Shown: positions 44,474 through 53,538 of the stretch, piece after piece | Position numbering within the stretch: the first letter of the stretch is position 1 | Layout of the letters: each line of letters begins with the position of its first letter | NCBI RefSeq assembly: GCF_023913515.1 | Contig: NZ_CP099391.1 | Span: 744,001 to 808,000 of the forward strand | Source: Natronococcus sp. CG52 | GTDB taxonomy: Archaea > Halobacteriota > Halobacteria > Halobacteriales > Natrialbaceae | Reading direction: 5' to 3' | DNA length: 64,000 bases | The notes under the pieces: model-generated | Database searches by the model: none | Told to the model about the DNA's origin: nothing | What the model saw: the letters and a program-made list of their open reading frames with translations, nothing else | Position numbers and translations under genes: made by a program

Positions 44474-45358
44474 ATGCTCGGCACACTGCTGTCGATACTG
44501 ATTCTGGGCGCGATGATCAGCGCCGTCTACGCGCTGATCGCGATCGGCTTTACGATGATCTTCGGCGTGGGCGGGGTGTTGAACCTCGCACACGGTGCCC
44601 TGATCATGATCGGCGCCTTCGCGTATCTTGGACTCACCTCGACGGGAGGGATGCTCTCCCTGCCGCCGATGGTCGGATTCGTTATCGCCGTCGCCGTTTC
44701 GGCCGGTGCCTCCTACGCGATGTACGCGGGGCTGGTACAGTTCATCGAGGAGAACGTCGTCATCACGTTCCTCGCAACGGTCGTCCTCGCGCTGTTGGCG
44801 ACCGAACTCGTGACCTTCTGGTTCGGGACGGATCCCTACCAGCTCGTGCCGCTCGTCGCCGGTTCCTTGCACCTCGAGAACGTGGGGACGCGCGTTCGCT
44901 ACATGGAGTTACTCGGGTTCGTCATCTCCTGGATCGCGATCGGTCTCCTCTGGTACTACGTAACCCAGACCGACGAGGGACGATCGATCCTCGCGACGTC
45001 GATGAGCGAGCGCGGCGCGCAGCTCACGGGCGTCGACCTCGACTTCGTCAAGTCCCGGACCTGGCTGATCGCCGGGGCCTTCGCCGGCATCGCCGGCGTG
45101 TTCCTGGGATCGTTGCTCTCGACGTACCCGGTGATGTGGCTCAACCCGCTCGCCATCGCGTTCATCATCGTCGTCATCGGCGGAATCGGGAGCATCAAGG
45201 GGTCGGTCGTCGCGGCCTACCTCATCGGCTACCTCGAGACGGTGACGATCCAGTTCCTCGGCTCGAGTTTCCAGGGGATCTTCTCGCTGGTCGTCCTCGT
45301 CGTCGTTCTGCTCGTCCTACCGCAGGGACTGTACGGGAGGGAGTTCGTCCATGAGTAG
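44474..45358 (+). CDS. livH: Branched-chain amino acid-type ABC permease LivH
   Basis: 294 residues, eight membrane helices. Family marks: ALIAIGFTMIFGVGGVLNLAHGALIMIGA at the N-terminus (shown only in part by YALIAIGFTMIFGVGGV) and IGGIGSIKGSVVAAYLIG near the end. It forms the inner-membrane channel with LivM. It starts six nt after the binding-protein gene, and its end overlaps livM by eight nt. Confidence 0.93.
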   Translation: MLGTLLSILILGAMISAVYALIAIGFTMIFGVGGVLNLAHGALIMIGAFAYLGLTSTGGMLSLPPMVGFVIAVAVSAGASYAMYAGLVQFIEENVVITFLATVVLALLATELVTFWFGTDPYQLVPLVAGSLHLENVGTRVRYMELLGFVISWIAIGLLWYYVTQTDEGRSILATSMSERGAQLTGVDLDFVKSRTWLIAGAFAGIAGVFLGSLLSTYPVMWLNPLAIAFIIVVIGGIGSIKGSVVAAYLIGYLETVTIQFLGSSFQGIFSLVVLVVVLLVLPQGLYGREFVHE

Positions 45359-46460
45359 CGAAACCGATCGTTCGACCGGCTCGACGCGGGCGCTGGGAGA
45401 CACCTGGCGCAGCGTCGACGACGGACTACGCACCGTCGGCAGTCGAATCAACCCCGTCTTCCAGCCCCTCGCAGACGGCTACAACCGGCTGTTCGGGGCG
45501 TACTTCGGCGAGATGAACGGCCTGCAGTTCCTGCTGATCTTCGGATCGCTGCTCGGGCTGCTGACGGCCCCCTTCTGGGGGACGTTCTCGCTCGTTCAGA
45601 CGATGACGATCGCCTGCATCTGGGCGGTGTTCGCTATGAGCTGGGACATCCAGAGCGGCTACACCGGCTACATCAGCTTCGGCCACTCCGTGCTGTCGGG
45701 CGCGGCGGCGTACGCGACGGCGATGCTCGTCTACAACGTCGATCCCGAGATGTCGATGGCCGTTACGATTCCGCTCTCGATCCTCGCGGCGCTCGTCGTC
45801 GGGCTGCTGATCGCGCTCCCGACGCTTCGATTGAGCGGACCGTACTTCTCGCTGATCACGTTCGTCGCCGTGTTGATCTTCTACCGGTTGATCCGGCCGT
45901 TCAGCGAGTACACCGGCGGCGAAACCGGGATCCAGGGCGTGGAGGTGTTCACGTACGATCCGCTCGTGCGCTACTACTACATGCTGATCCCGATGCTCGT
46001 CGTCGCCGTCGCGCTGACGTTCGTCGCCCGCTCGAACATCGGGCTCGTGCTCATGGCGATCCGGGAGAACGAGTCGGCGGTTAACGCCGCCGGGCTCGAC
46101 GCGACCAAGTTCAAGCTCTGGTCGTTCGTCCTGAGTTCGATTCCGATGGGGATCGGCGGCGTCCTCCTGGTGCACTACTACGGCTCCGTCGATCCGACGA
46201 CGTTCGTCGTGGTCGACAACAGCATCGAGATGATCGCCATGGCGGTTCTGGGCGGAATGAGTTCGATCCTCGGCCCGCTGGGAGGTGCGTTCCTCTTCGT
46301 CGTGCTCGAGGACTTCCTCCTCGAGGGGTTGCCGGCGTCGGCTCGTTGGACGATCCTCTGGGTGATCATCCTGCTCGTGCTCGTGTTCGCCCGGGACGGA
46401 CTGTTCCGGAAGTTGTGGCACAAGCTCGACAGCTACGGACATCGAGGTGAGAATCGGTGA
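45351..46460 (+). CDS. livM: Branched-chain amino acid-type ABC permease LivM
   Basis: 369 residues with about ten membrane helices and a hydrophilic N-terminal tail of roughly 50 residues (TGSTRALGDTWRSVDDGL). Family marks: IQSGYTGYISFGHSVLSGAA and AIRENESAVNAAGLD, GGMSSILGPLGGAFLF. It pairs with LivH. The start overlaps livH by eight nt, and its stop overlaps the livG start (GTGA), so translation is coupled. Confidence 0.93.
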   Translation: MSSETDRSTGSTRALGDTWRSVDDGLRTVGSRINPVFQPLADGYNRLFGAYFGEMNGLQFLLIFGSLLGLLTAPFWGTFSLVQTMTIACIWAVFAMSWDIQSGYTGYISFGHSVLSGAAAYATAMLVYNVDPEMSMAVTIPLSILAALVVGLLIALPTLRLSGPYFSLITFVAVLIFYRLIRPFSEYTGGETGIQGVEVFTYDPLVRYYYMLIPMLVVAVALTFVARSNIGLVLMAIRENESAVNAAGLDATKFKLWSFVLSSIPMGIGGVLLVHYYGSVDPTTFVVVDNSIEMIAMAVLGGMSSILGPLGGAFLFVVLEDFLLEGLPASARWTILWVIILLVLVFARDGLFRKLWHKLDSYGHRGENR

Positions 46461-47188
46461 GTCTGCTCGAGATCGACGGCGTCACGAAGCGCTTCGGCGG
46501 GCTCGTCGCCGTCGACGACGTCTCGTTTACGGTCGACCGCGGCGAGATCGTCGGACTGATCGGCCCGAACGGCTCGGGCAAATCGACGATATTCAACTGC
46601 ATCATGAGCGAGTACGACGTCACCGCGGGAACGATCCGGTTCGACGGGAAGGACGTCACCGACTACCGGACCCACCAGGTCGTCAACCACGGGCTGTCGC
46701 GGGTTTCCCAGGAGTCGAACCCGATCGACGCGCTGCCCGTCGCCGGGAACATCAAGCTGTTCACGCTGCCGAACAGCGTCGTCTCCCTGCGCGGCGGCGC
46801 GAGCGAGGAGGAAATCTACCGGTACGCCGCTCGGGTCGGCCTCGAGAACGAGCTCCAGGAGCTCCCGGACGAACTGCCACACGCCGACGTCCGCCGGCTC
46901 GAGGTCGCGAAGGCGCTCGCGACCGAGCCGGAACTGCTCCTGCTCGACGAGCCCTTCGCGGGGATGAACCAGCAGGAGATCGGCGAACTCGCGGCGACGT
47001 TCGAGACGTTCCGCGAGGACGGGATCACGATGGTTATCGTCGATCACAACATGGGCGGACTGATGGGTCTCGTCGATCGGGCCGTCGTCCTCGACAACGG
47101 CGACTTCCTCATGGAGGGCAGTCCGGACGAGGTCACGACGGACGAACGCGTCAAGAAAGCCTACCTCGGCGGGACGGAGGTGGCGTAG
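46457..47188 (+). CDS. livG: ABC importer ATPase LivG with non-canonical signature motif
   Basis: 243 residues. Powers the liv importer with LivF. Walker A is GPNGSGKST (36-44), Walker B LLLLDEPFAGM (160-170) and the H-loop VDHNM. But where the ABC signature LSxGQ should stand, the sequence reads L-P-H-A-D-V (140-145) before RRLEVAKALA. LivF has the canonical MSGGEQ. The site of this subunit that pairs with the LivF Walker A may therefore be impaired, as in asymmetric ABC transporters. GTG start overlaps livM. Codons are in frame throughout, so it is not a frameshift. Confidence 0.92.
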   Translation: MSLLEIDGVTKRFGGLVAVDDVSFTVDRGEIVGLIGPNGSGKSTIFNCIMSEYDVTAGTIRFDGKDVTDYRTHQVVNHGLSRVSQESNPIDALPVAGNIKLFTLPNSVVSLRGGASEEEIYRYAARVGLENELQELPDELPHADVRRLEVAKALATEPELLLLDEPFAGMNQQEIGELAATFETFREDGITMVIVDHNMGGLMGLVDRAVVLDNGDFLMEGSPDEVTTDERVKKAYLGGTEVA

Positions 47189-47899
47189 ATGGCCGCCCTC
47201 GAACTCGCGGACGTCCACGTCCGGTACGGCAAGTCCCACGCGCTGAAGGGGGTCTCGCTGGCGATCGAGTCCGGCGAGATCTACGGCGTGATCGGCCCCA
47301 ACGGCGCCGGCAAGACGACCATGCTCGACGCGATCGCCGGCTTCGTCGACTACGAGGGGCGGATCGAGTACGCCGGAACCGACCTCGCCGGGCGCAGCGC
47401 CCAGGAGATCGTCAACGACGGTCTCGTCTACTGCACCGAGGACCGGGACCTGTTCCCGTTCTTCTCGGTTCACGAAAACCTGCTGATGGGCGCGCAGTTC
47501 CGCGAGGACCGGGATGCGGTCCGCGAGGACTTCGAGATGGTCTACGAGCTGTTCCCCCGGCTCGACGAACGGCGGGATCAGGAGGCCGAAACGATGAGCG
47601 GCGGCGAACAGCAGATGCTCGCGATCGGCCGGGCGCTGATGAGCGATCCCGACGTGTTGATGCTCGACGAACCGACGCTCGGGCTCGCACCGATCATCAT
47701 CGAAGACATCAATGAGGCGATCGAGCGGTTGAACGACGAGGGGCTGACGATCCTGCTGGCCGAACAGAACTCGACGTTCGCGCTTCGTCACGCCGAGCGG
47801 CTCGCGCTGCTCGAGACCGGGACGATCGAACTGTCCGGCTCCGCGTCGGAGCTCCGGGACGACGAGTACATCCGCGACGCCTACATCGGCGTTCACTGA
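47189..47899 (+). CDS. livF: ABC importer ATPase LivF
   Basis: 236 residues. Walker A GPNGAGKTT, Q-loop VYCTEDRDLFPFFSV, canonical signature MSGGEQQMLAIGRAL, Walker B VLMLDEPTLGLAP and H-loop LAEQN. It starts directly after the livG stop codon (no gap) and completes the operon. It should provide the fully competent signature site of the heterodimer. Confidence 0.95.
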   Translation: MAALELADVHVRYGKSHALKGVSLAIESGEIYGVIGPNGAGKTTMLDAIAGFVDYEGRIEYAGTDLAGRSAQEIVNDGLVYCTEDRDLFPFFSVHENLLMGAQFREDRDAVREDFEMVYELFPRLDERRDQEAETMSGGEQQMLAIGRALMSDPDVLMLDEPTLGLAPIIIEDINEAIERLNDEGLTILLAEQNSTFALRHAERLALLETGTIELSGSASELRDDEYIRDAYIGVH

Positions 47900-47923
47900 G
47901 CGGCACGTCGCTCGAGCGCCCCG

Positions 47924-48718
47924 TTACAGTCCGTTTCGGAGCGTCTCGAGGTCGGCCGCGTCGTGTCCGCAGATAACCTGCGCGTCGTTTCGCCGCTCTT
48001 CCTCCTCGAGTAGCCGCAGACTCTCGAACCAGGCGCGCTTGCTCCAGAGCAAGCTGCCGCCCATCGGGTGTTCGTCCTCGTAGTTCGCCCGGACGTAGGC
48101 CTGGTCGCCCGCGACGAACACCGTCCCGGCCTCGTCGAGTTCGAGCCGGACGCCGAGCAGGCCGGGCGTGTGGCCCGGCAGGTGGACGAACTCGAGGTCT
48201 CGGAACTGCTGCTCGCGCTCGCCGTGGACGATCTCCCAGTTCAGGTCGCGGTCGAAGTCGCCGGAAACGTAGGCGTCGCTGCCGGCGTCGGTCTTGGCGC
48301 TGTAGTAGGCGTACTTCAACTCCTCCTCGTGGACGAAGACCGGGACGTCGGTTCCCTCGAAGGCGTAGAGGCCGCCGGCGTGGTCGAGGTGGAGGTGGCT
48401 CTGGATCACGTAGTCGATATCCGAGACGGCGTACCCCGCCGACTCGAGGTCGTCCTCGAGCGGCCGGAGGCCGGTGTGCTCGAAGGCCGCGTACAGTTCG
48501 TCGGGCCAGTGGCCCGAGTCGGCCTCGGGATGCGAGCCGGTGTCCCAGAGGATCGTCCCCTCGGGGTGGTCGATCACGAGGTTGTAGACGGGCCCGTCGC
48601 CCATGACCGTCTCGGGGTCGGGGTCGACGGCCGACCCCATCGTATGGGCCTCGAGAACGTGGTTGAAGTCCGTGGTGATCGTCCCGCGTTCGATCGGTGT
48701 GACGGTCGCATCGACCAT
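47924..48718 (-). CDS. MBL-fold hydrolase, N-acyl homoserine lactonase-like (AttM/AiiB type)
   Basis: 264 residues. Metal ligands are in SHLHLDHAGG (His108, His110, Asp112, His113), LPGHTPGLLG (His), AGDQAY (Asp) and CGHDAADLE (His), the full dinuclear set of AttM-like lactonases. Family members hydrolyse homoserine lactones or other esters; quorum quenching in this organism is not established. It is convergent with livF (24-nt gap), so no operon link to the importer. Confidence 0.85.
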   Translation of the reverse strand: MVDATVTPIERGTITTDFNHVLEAHTMGSAVDPDPETVMGDGPVYNLVIDHPEGTILWDTGSHPEADSGHWPDELYAAFEHTGLRPLEDDLESAGYAVSDIDYVIQSHLHLDHAGGLYAFEGTDVPVFVHEEELKYAYYSAKTDAGSDAYVSGDFDRDLNWEIVHGEREQQFRDLEFVHLPGHTPGLLGVRLELDEAGTVFVAGDQAYVRANYEDEHPMGGSLLWSKRAWFESLRLLEEEERRNDAQVICGHDAADLETLRNGL

Positions 48719-48875
48719 ATTCCGATCACGACTGACTGAGAGTTATAAATACCGGGCGCGTTGATGCGTTCTCGCCAGTGACGGGCAGCGAGACCGATCC
48801 AATCGAGTCGGCGGTCGTTTCTCGAGTTGTGAATGCCGGCCGTGGTGCTACCCGTCTTCCCGACAATTCGAGCAT

Positions 48876-49010
48876 ATGGTCCGAGTCTCGACACTCCTGA
48901 TCCCGCTCGGTATCGGCCTGCTGTTCGTTCCAATCCCACCGGTCGCAACCGTCCTCGGCGCGCTCACGATCGTAGTAGGGATCGCGCTCAGAGTACTCAC
49001 CGATATGTAG
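48876..49010 (+). CDS. 44-residue small membrane protein
   Basis: MVRVSTLLIPLGIGLLFVPI and a further hydrophobic helix ending in LRVLTDM: two short membrane segments joined by a PPVAT turn. Small proteins of this design occur in haloarchaea as unnamed conserved genes, from memory; I cannot check homologues. It has an ATG start, a TAG stop and no in-frame interruption. It is divergent from the lactonase-like gene. No function is known. Confidence 0.6.
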   Translation: MVRVSTLLIPLGIGLLFVPIPPVATVLGALTIVVGIALRVLTDM

Positions 49011-49116
49011 GACGAGCGTTCGCGCTCTCGCTTCCGTCCGCGACGCTCTCGCGGGCGACGTTCACCGGGAACGACGCTCGAGGCGATCGGGATCGCCCTC
49101 CCGTTCGCGGACGCGA

Positions 49117-50886
49117 TTACGATTCCGCGTCCACGAGCAGGTCGGGGTTGTCGAGGTACTCTTGGATTCCCTCCGCGGCCCTGAAGGCCAGCGCGCCGAC
49201 CGTCCCCGTGGGGTTGTAGCCGCTATTGTGGGCGAACGCCGAGGCGCCGGGAACGAACAGGTTGTGCGCGTCCCAGTTTTGCAGGTAGTTGTTCACGACC
49301 GACTGCTCCGGATCGGCGCCCATGATCGCGCCGCCGGTGTTGTGCGTCGACTGGTAGGGCGTGATGTCGAAGCTCTCCTCGATGGTCGTGCTGGCGTCGA
49401 CCGTGTCGGCGCCCATCTCTTCCATGATCTCCTCGAGGCGCGGGCCGACGTACTCGACGAGGTTGCGGTCCTGCTCGCGCCAGTCGAAGGTCATCCGGAG
49501 CAGCGGCCGGCCGTACTGGTCGGTGTACTCCGGATCGAGGTCGAGGTAGTTCTCCCGGAAGGGGAGTACCGATCCCTGGCAGGAGATCGAGATCGAACTG
49601 TGGTAGTACTCGAGACTCTCCGCTTTGAACTCGGATCCCCACTCCGAGGTTCCCTCGGGTACCGGGTGGTTGGCGATCGGTCGCTCGCCGGTCTGGCTGA
49701 TGGCGACGTTGCCGCCGTGGAGGAAGTCCAGGTCCTCGTGGTCGAAGTTGTCGCCGTTGAAGTCGTCGATCGCTGCCCCCAGCGCTCCGGCACCCATGTA
49801 GAGGTTCCACTCCTCGTCGTCGAAGAACCCGCGAGCGCTGGCCTGGAAGTTCTGGTAGCAGTAGTTCTTCCCGACGACGCCCTCGCCCGTCTCGGGGTCG
49901 TACGGCTCGCCGATCTCCGACAGCAACAGGAGCCGGACGTTGTTCAGCACGTACGCGGTCAGCGCGACGACGTCGGCCGGCTGCTCGTACACCTCGTCGG
50001 TCCGCCGGTCGACGTACCGGACGCCCTCGACCCGCTGTTCGTCTTCGTCGTACAGCAGCTCCACGACGTCAGAGTGCGTTCGCAACTCGAAGTTCCCGGT
50101 CTCCCGTGCGGCGGGTAAGACGGTGGTGATCGGCGACGCCTTCGCGCCCCACTCGCAGCCGAACCGCTCGCAGTAGCCGCAGTACTCGCACTGGCCCTGC
50201 TGGACGCCGTCCGGGTTCGTGTACTGCTCCGTGAGGTTGGCCGAGGGCTGCTGGAACGGTTCGTATCCCATCTCCGCCGTCGTCTCCTTGAACAGTTCGA
50301 GCACCGGAGTATCCAGCATCGGCGGGAGCGGGTAGTCCCGCGAACGCGGTCCCTCGTAGGGGTTGCCGTCGTCCTGGATTTCCCCCTCGATGTTGCCCGC
50401 CTCGCCCGCGATGCCGGCGGTGTACTCGAACTCGTCGAAGTACGGCTCCAGCTCCTCGTAGCTGATCCCCCAATCCTGGAGCTGCATGTTCTCGGGGATC
50501 TTCTCCTCGCCGTATTCCTCGATCGTCCGCGACCGGATCTCGAAGTCGTAGGGGAGGAACCGCCAGGTGACGCCGTTCCAGTGGACGCCCGCGCCGCCCT
50601 CGCCGGATCCCGGCAGGAACGCGCCGAAGCGGCGCATCGGCAGGGCGGGTTCGTCGACGTTGTTCCGGAACGTGATCGTCTCCTTCGAGAGGTCCTGCAT
50701 CAACTTGTACCGGAGCGCGTACCCCAGCTCGTCGTGGACCGTGAAGAAGTCCGCCGTTTCGCGCTCGCCGCCCCGTTCGAGGCTCACCACCTGGTAGTCG
50801 TTCTGGGCGAGCTCCTTGGCGATGATGCCGCCGGTCCAGCCCGCGCCGACGGTCACCACGTCGACGGGATCGAGTTCTTGAACCAT
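49117..50886 (-). CDS. GMC-family FAD oxidoreductase, large subunit of a sugar/alcohol dehydrogenase
   Basis: 589 residues. FAD-binding GAGWTGG (14-20) and the GMC C-terminal pair of histidine and asparagine (STHNTGGAIMG; NPTGTVGALAFRA). A cysteine cluster C233-x2-C236-x2-C239-x4-C244 (CEYCGYCERFGC) resembles that of FAD-dependent glucose/gluconate dehydrogenase catalytic subunits, where it carries a 3Fe-4S centre; the iron-sulfur claim is inferred. The small subunit is encoded immediately upstream, with its stop overlapping this start. No signal peptide; it is probably carried across the membrane with the Tat-tagged partner. Confidence 0.87.
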   Translation of the reverse strand: MVQELDPVDVVTVGAGWTGGIIAKELAQNDYQVVSLERGGERETADFFTVHDELGYALRYKLMQDLSKETITFRNNVDEPALPMRRFGAFLPGSGEGGAGVHWNGVTWRFLPYDFEIRSRTIEEYGEEKIPENMQLQDWGISYEELEPYFDEFEYTAGIAGEAGNIEGEIQDDGNPYEGPRSRDYPLPPMLDTPVLELFKETTAEMGYEPFQQPSANLTEQYTNPDGVQQGQCEYCGYCERFGCEWGAKASPITTVLPAARETGNFELRTHSDVVELLYDEDEQRVEGVRYVDRRTDEVYEQPADVVALTAYVLNNVRLLLLSEIGEPYDPETGEGVVGKNYCYQNFQASARGFFDDEEWNLYMGAGALGAAIDDFNGDNFDHEDLDFLHGGNVAISQTGERPIANHPVPEGTSEWGSEFKAESLEYYHSSISISCQGSVLPFRENYLDLDPEYTDQYGRPLLRMTFDWREQDRNLVEYVGPRLEEIMEEMGADTVDASTTIEESFDITPYQSTHNTGGAIMGADPEQSVVNNYLQNWDAHNLFVPGASAFAHNSGYNPTGTVGALAFRAAEGIQEYLDNPDLLVDAES

Positions 50887-51941
50887 CAGCGCTCACCTCC
50901 GTCGTCCGCGGCGTCTTCGTCGAGGCTCGTCCGGGTGACCTTCCCGTCTGCGTCGCCGCGAGCGGCCTCCGGATCGACGATCTTCGGGAAGTCCGCCTCG
51001 GCCGCTTCGTGGACGTGCGCGTGGCCGCCCTCGCCCTGTTCGTTGGCCGGTTCCTCGTTCTCGTCGTCGATCCCGAGCGATCCGACGTCGTCGGCCAGCT
51101 CTCGGAAGTCGTCGTCTTCGAGTTCGATGTACTCGTCGTCCTCGATCAGGCCCCGATAGCTGCCCAGCGCGCCGGGCGTCCCGGGGAACCCCTTCAGTCG
51201 CCAGCCGACCATCTCGCGGTTGCCGCCGTACATCGGGTCGCTGAACATCCCCTCGAGGGTGTTCTGCCGGACCATGAGGAAGAAGCCGCCCGCGTCGATG
51301 TCGCTGTTCTCGAACGTCTCCACCTCGTCTTCCTGGAGCGCGGTGACCACCTCGTCCTGCTGGTCCCCGTCGAGTTCCGTGAACGAATCGCCGTCGTACT
51401 CCTGCTGGGCGTACTCCTCGACGGCCGCGATCCCCTGGTCGTAGGCTTCGTTCGGCGTGAGCGCGTACTGCCACCCCTGCGTCTCCGCCGGGTTCGTTTC
51501 GGCCCAGGGGACCTCCGTCTCCTGGTCGACGTCCTCGGGCTCTTCCGCCTCGTCCTCGAACGGATCGGTCGGGTCTTTCCCGGCGAACGGCCCCTGCATG
51601 TACCACCGCTCCCCGCGTCCCCACGCCGAGTTCATCTGCTGGTCGATGAAGTACACGACGCCGGCCTCCGGCGCGCCCGGGCCGTTATCGTCGGACGGGT
51701 ATATTCGCGCCGTCAGGTCGTAGACCACCCGCGCCTGCCGAATGGTAAAGTACTGGAGGCCGCCTTCCGCAACCTCGGCCTCCTGCATCTGCTCGAGGGG
51801 TGTCACGTCGAAGTCCTCGGGCGTGAACCCTTCCGCCGTTCCGGCGATTCCGAAGACGGCCAGTCCGCCGCCCATCTGCATTACCGTTCGCCGTGAGAGG
51901 TCGTGAGAGAAGCTCATCGCAGGTTTGTCATCGTCTGGCAT
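50886..51941 (-). CDS. Gluconate 2-dehydrogenase subunit 3-like protein, Tat-exported
   Basis: 351 residues. The Tat signal (LSRRTVMQMGGGLAVFGIAG) precedes the subunit-3 region: RQARVVYDLTARIYPSD and EAGVVYFIDQQMNSAWGRGE. It is the non-catalytic partner of the GMC enzyme downstream and likely directs export of the complex. The stop (TGA) and the GMC start (ATG) share one base. An N-terminal start at 51941 (MPDDDKPAMS) is preferred to 52115, which reads through the upstream control region. The usual third component, a multiheme cytochrome c, is missing here, so the electron acceptor is unknown. An Asp/Glu-rich insertion (EDEAEEPEDVDQETEV) is halophile-typical. Confidence 0.83.
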   Translation of the reverse strand: MPDDDKPAMSFSHDLSRRTVMQMGGGLAVFGIAGTAEGFTPEDFDVTPLEQMQEAEVAEGGLQYFTIRQARVVYDLTARIYPSDDNGPGAPEAGVVYFIDQQMNSAWGRGERWYMQGPFAGKDPTDPFEDEAEEPEDVDQETEVPWAETNPAETQGWQYALTPNEAYDQGIAAVEEYAQQEYDGDSFTELDGDQQDEVVTALQEDEVETFENSDIDAGGFFLMVRQNTLEGMFSDPMYGGNREMVGWRLKGFPGTPGALGSYRGLIEDDEYIELEDDDFRELADDVGSLGIDDENEEPANEQGEGGHAHVHEAAEADFPKIVDPEAARGDADGKVTRTSLDEDAADDGGER

Positions 51942-52165
51942 ACAAACGACGAACCCCGAGTCCCCACATAATGCATCGCCTTGCAGCTGCCGGTGGCTAT
52001 ATCCGTTGAAGATCGTGAACGACCGAGAACTGACCGAACGACGAACCAGCCGAGGCGGTCTCGAACGTCGCTGGGACGGCGGCACGCGAATCGACTCCCT
52101 CGAGCGACGCGCCACTCGAGTCGACGACCCCCCGAAACCCGACCGCCTGCAGTGGTAGGTCGTCG

Positions 52166-52173
52166 ATTTTATT
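52166..52173 (+). promoter_or_regulatory. TATA box of the FAD oxidoreductase
   Basis: ATTTTATT-type box centred about 27 nt before the ATG at 52196; leaderless geometry. Confidence 0.5.
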
Positions 52174-52195
52174 CGTCACCGGCCGAGAATCACCT

Positions 52196-53497
52196 ATGGG
52201 TTCGACTCCAGCGGTGATCGTCGTCGGTGGCGGACTCGCCGGCCTCGTGGCAACGCGCCACCTCGCCGGTGCGGGACTCGACGTAACGCTGTTCGAACGC
52301 GACGAGGTCGTCGGCGGTCGTGTCCGGACGCGATCGCGCGACGGCTTTCGGTTCGATCGCGGCTTTCAGGTGCTCTTCCCCGCCTACCCCGCCGTCCGTC
52401 GCGAACTCGACCTCGAGGCGCTCGATCTCCGCCGGTTCGCTCCCGGTGCGTGTATCGCCCGTCCGAACCACCGGTCGACGCTTGCGGACCCGCTCCGAGA
52501 ACCGAGGACGTTTCCGGCGACGCTGTTCAACCCGGACATCTCGTTCGGGGACAAACTCCGCGTCGTTCGACTCGCCCTGGAACTCGGACGCACCGATCCG
52601 GAGGCGATCTTCGAGGGCTCCGGACCGGACGCGTCGATCGAGGCGTACCTCCGCGAACGCGGCTTCTCCGACGGGTTCGTCGAGAACTTCGTCGCCCCCT
52701 TCTACGGCGGCATCACCCTCGACCGGTCGCTGTCGACCTCGAAGCGGATCTTCGAGTACACCTTCCGGACGCTCGCCGCGAGCGAGGCTGCCGTTCCGGC
52801 CGCGGGGATGGGCGCGATTCCGGCCCGGCTCGCCGACGAGGTGCGGACCGCCGGCGGAGCGATCGAGACGGGCATCGGCGTCACGGCGGTCTCGAGCGAC
52901 GAGGCGGCCGCCGGAAGCGGTAGGGCGACGGTGACGACCGACGAGGGCGAGGAGATCGACGCCGCTGCGGTCGTCGTCGCGACCGACCCGCCGACCGCTC
53001 GAGACCTGACCAACGTGGATTCGATCCCGACCGAGGCGCGGGCCTGCGTCACCCAGTACTACGAACTCCCTCCGGGAACGGACCTCGAGACCGGCGGACG
53101 CCTCCTCCTGAACGCGAGCGATGAGGGGCCGAACCAGGTCGTTCCCCACAGCGCGGTCGCACCCGAGTACGCGCCCGACGACGCGACGCTGATCAGCGCG
53201 ACCTATCTGGGCGAACGCGAGGAGAGCGACGAGGAACTCGCCGCGATCACGCGGGAGACGCTCGCGTCGTGGTACCCCGAACGCCGGTTCGACCGGCTCG
53301 AGACGCTACGGACGGATCGGATCGGGTTCGCCCAGTTCGAACAGCCGCCGGGAATCTACGACCGGTTACTGGACGCCCGCGATCCGGACGGATCGGTCTA
53401 CCTGGCCGGGGATTACACGCAGTGGTCGTCGATCCAGGGGGCGATGAAGAGCGGACGACTCGCGGCGAAGGCGGTGCTCGAGGACTGCTCGGGGTAA
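52196..53497 (+). CDS. FAD-dependent amine/carotenoid oxidoreductase (phytoene-desaturase-like)
   Basis: 433 residues. N-terminal dinucleotide-binding GGGLAGLVATRHLA followed by the second GG (VVGGRVRTRSRDGFRFDRGF) of the flavin amine oxidase/phytoene desaturase superfamily. The C-terminal motif VYLAGDYTQWSSIQGAMKSG matches that of protoporphyrinogen/phytoene oxidoreductases. Likely substrates in haloarchaea are carotenoids or porphyrins, but no carotenoid gene is adjacent. Divergent from the GMC pair with a 254-nt control region between. Confidence 0.84.
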   Translation: MGSTPAVIVVGGGLAGLVATRHLAGAGLDVTLFERDEVVGGRVRTRSRDGFRFDRGFQVLFPAYPAVRRELDLEALDLRRFAPGACIARPNHRSTLADPLREPRTFPATLFNPDISFGDKLRVVRLALELGRTDPEAIFEGSGPDASIEAYLRERGFSDGFVENFVAPFYGGITLDRSLSTSKRIFEYTFRTLAASEAAVPAAGMGAIPARLADEVRTAGGAIETGIGVTAVSSDEAAAGSGRATVTTDEGEEIDAAAVVVATDPPTARDLTNVDSIPTEARACVTQYYELPPGTDLETGGRLLLNASDEGPNQVVPHSAVAPEYAPDDATLISATYLGEREESDEELAAITRETLASWYPERRFDRLETLRTDRIGFAQFEQPPGIYDRLLDARDPDGSVYLAGDYTQWSSIQGAMKSGRLAAKAVLEDCSG

Positions 53498-53538
53498 CTC
53501 GCAGGTGATCGGCTCTCGAGTCGACCGTTCCCGTCCTC

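Noticed and set aside
47924-48718. Quorum-sensing interference system
   Set aside because: The lactonase-like enzyme is only family-level evidence; there is no synthase or receptor gene here.
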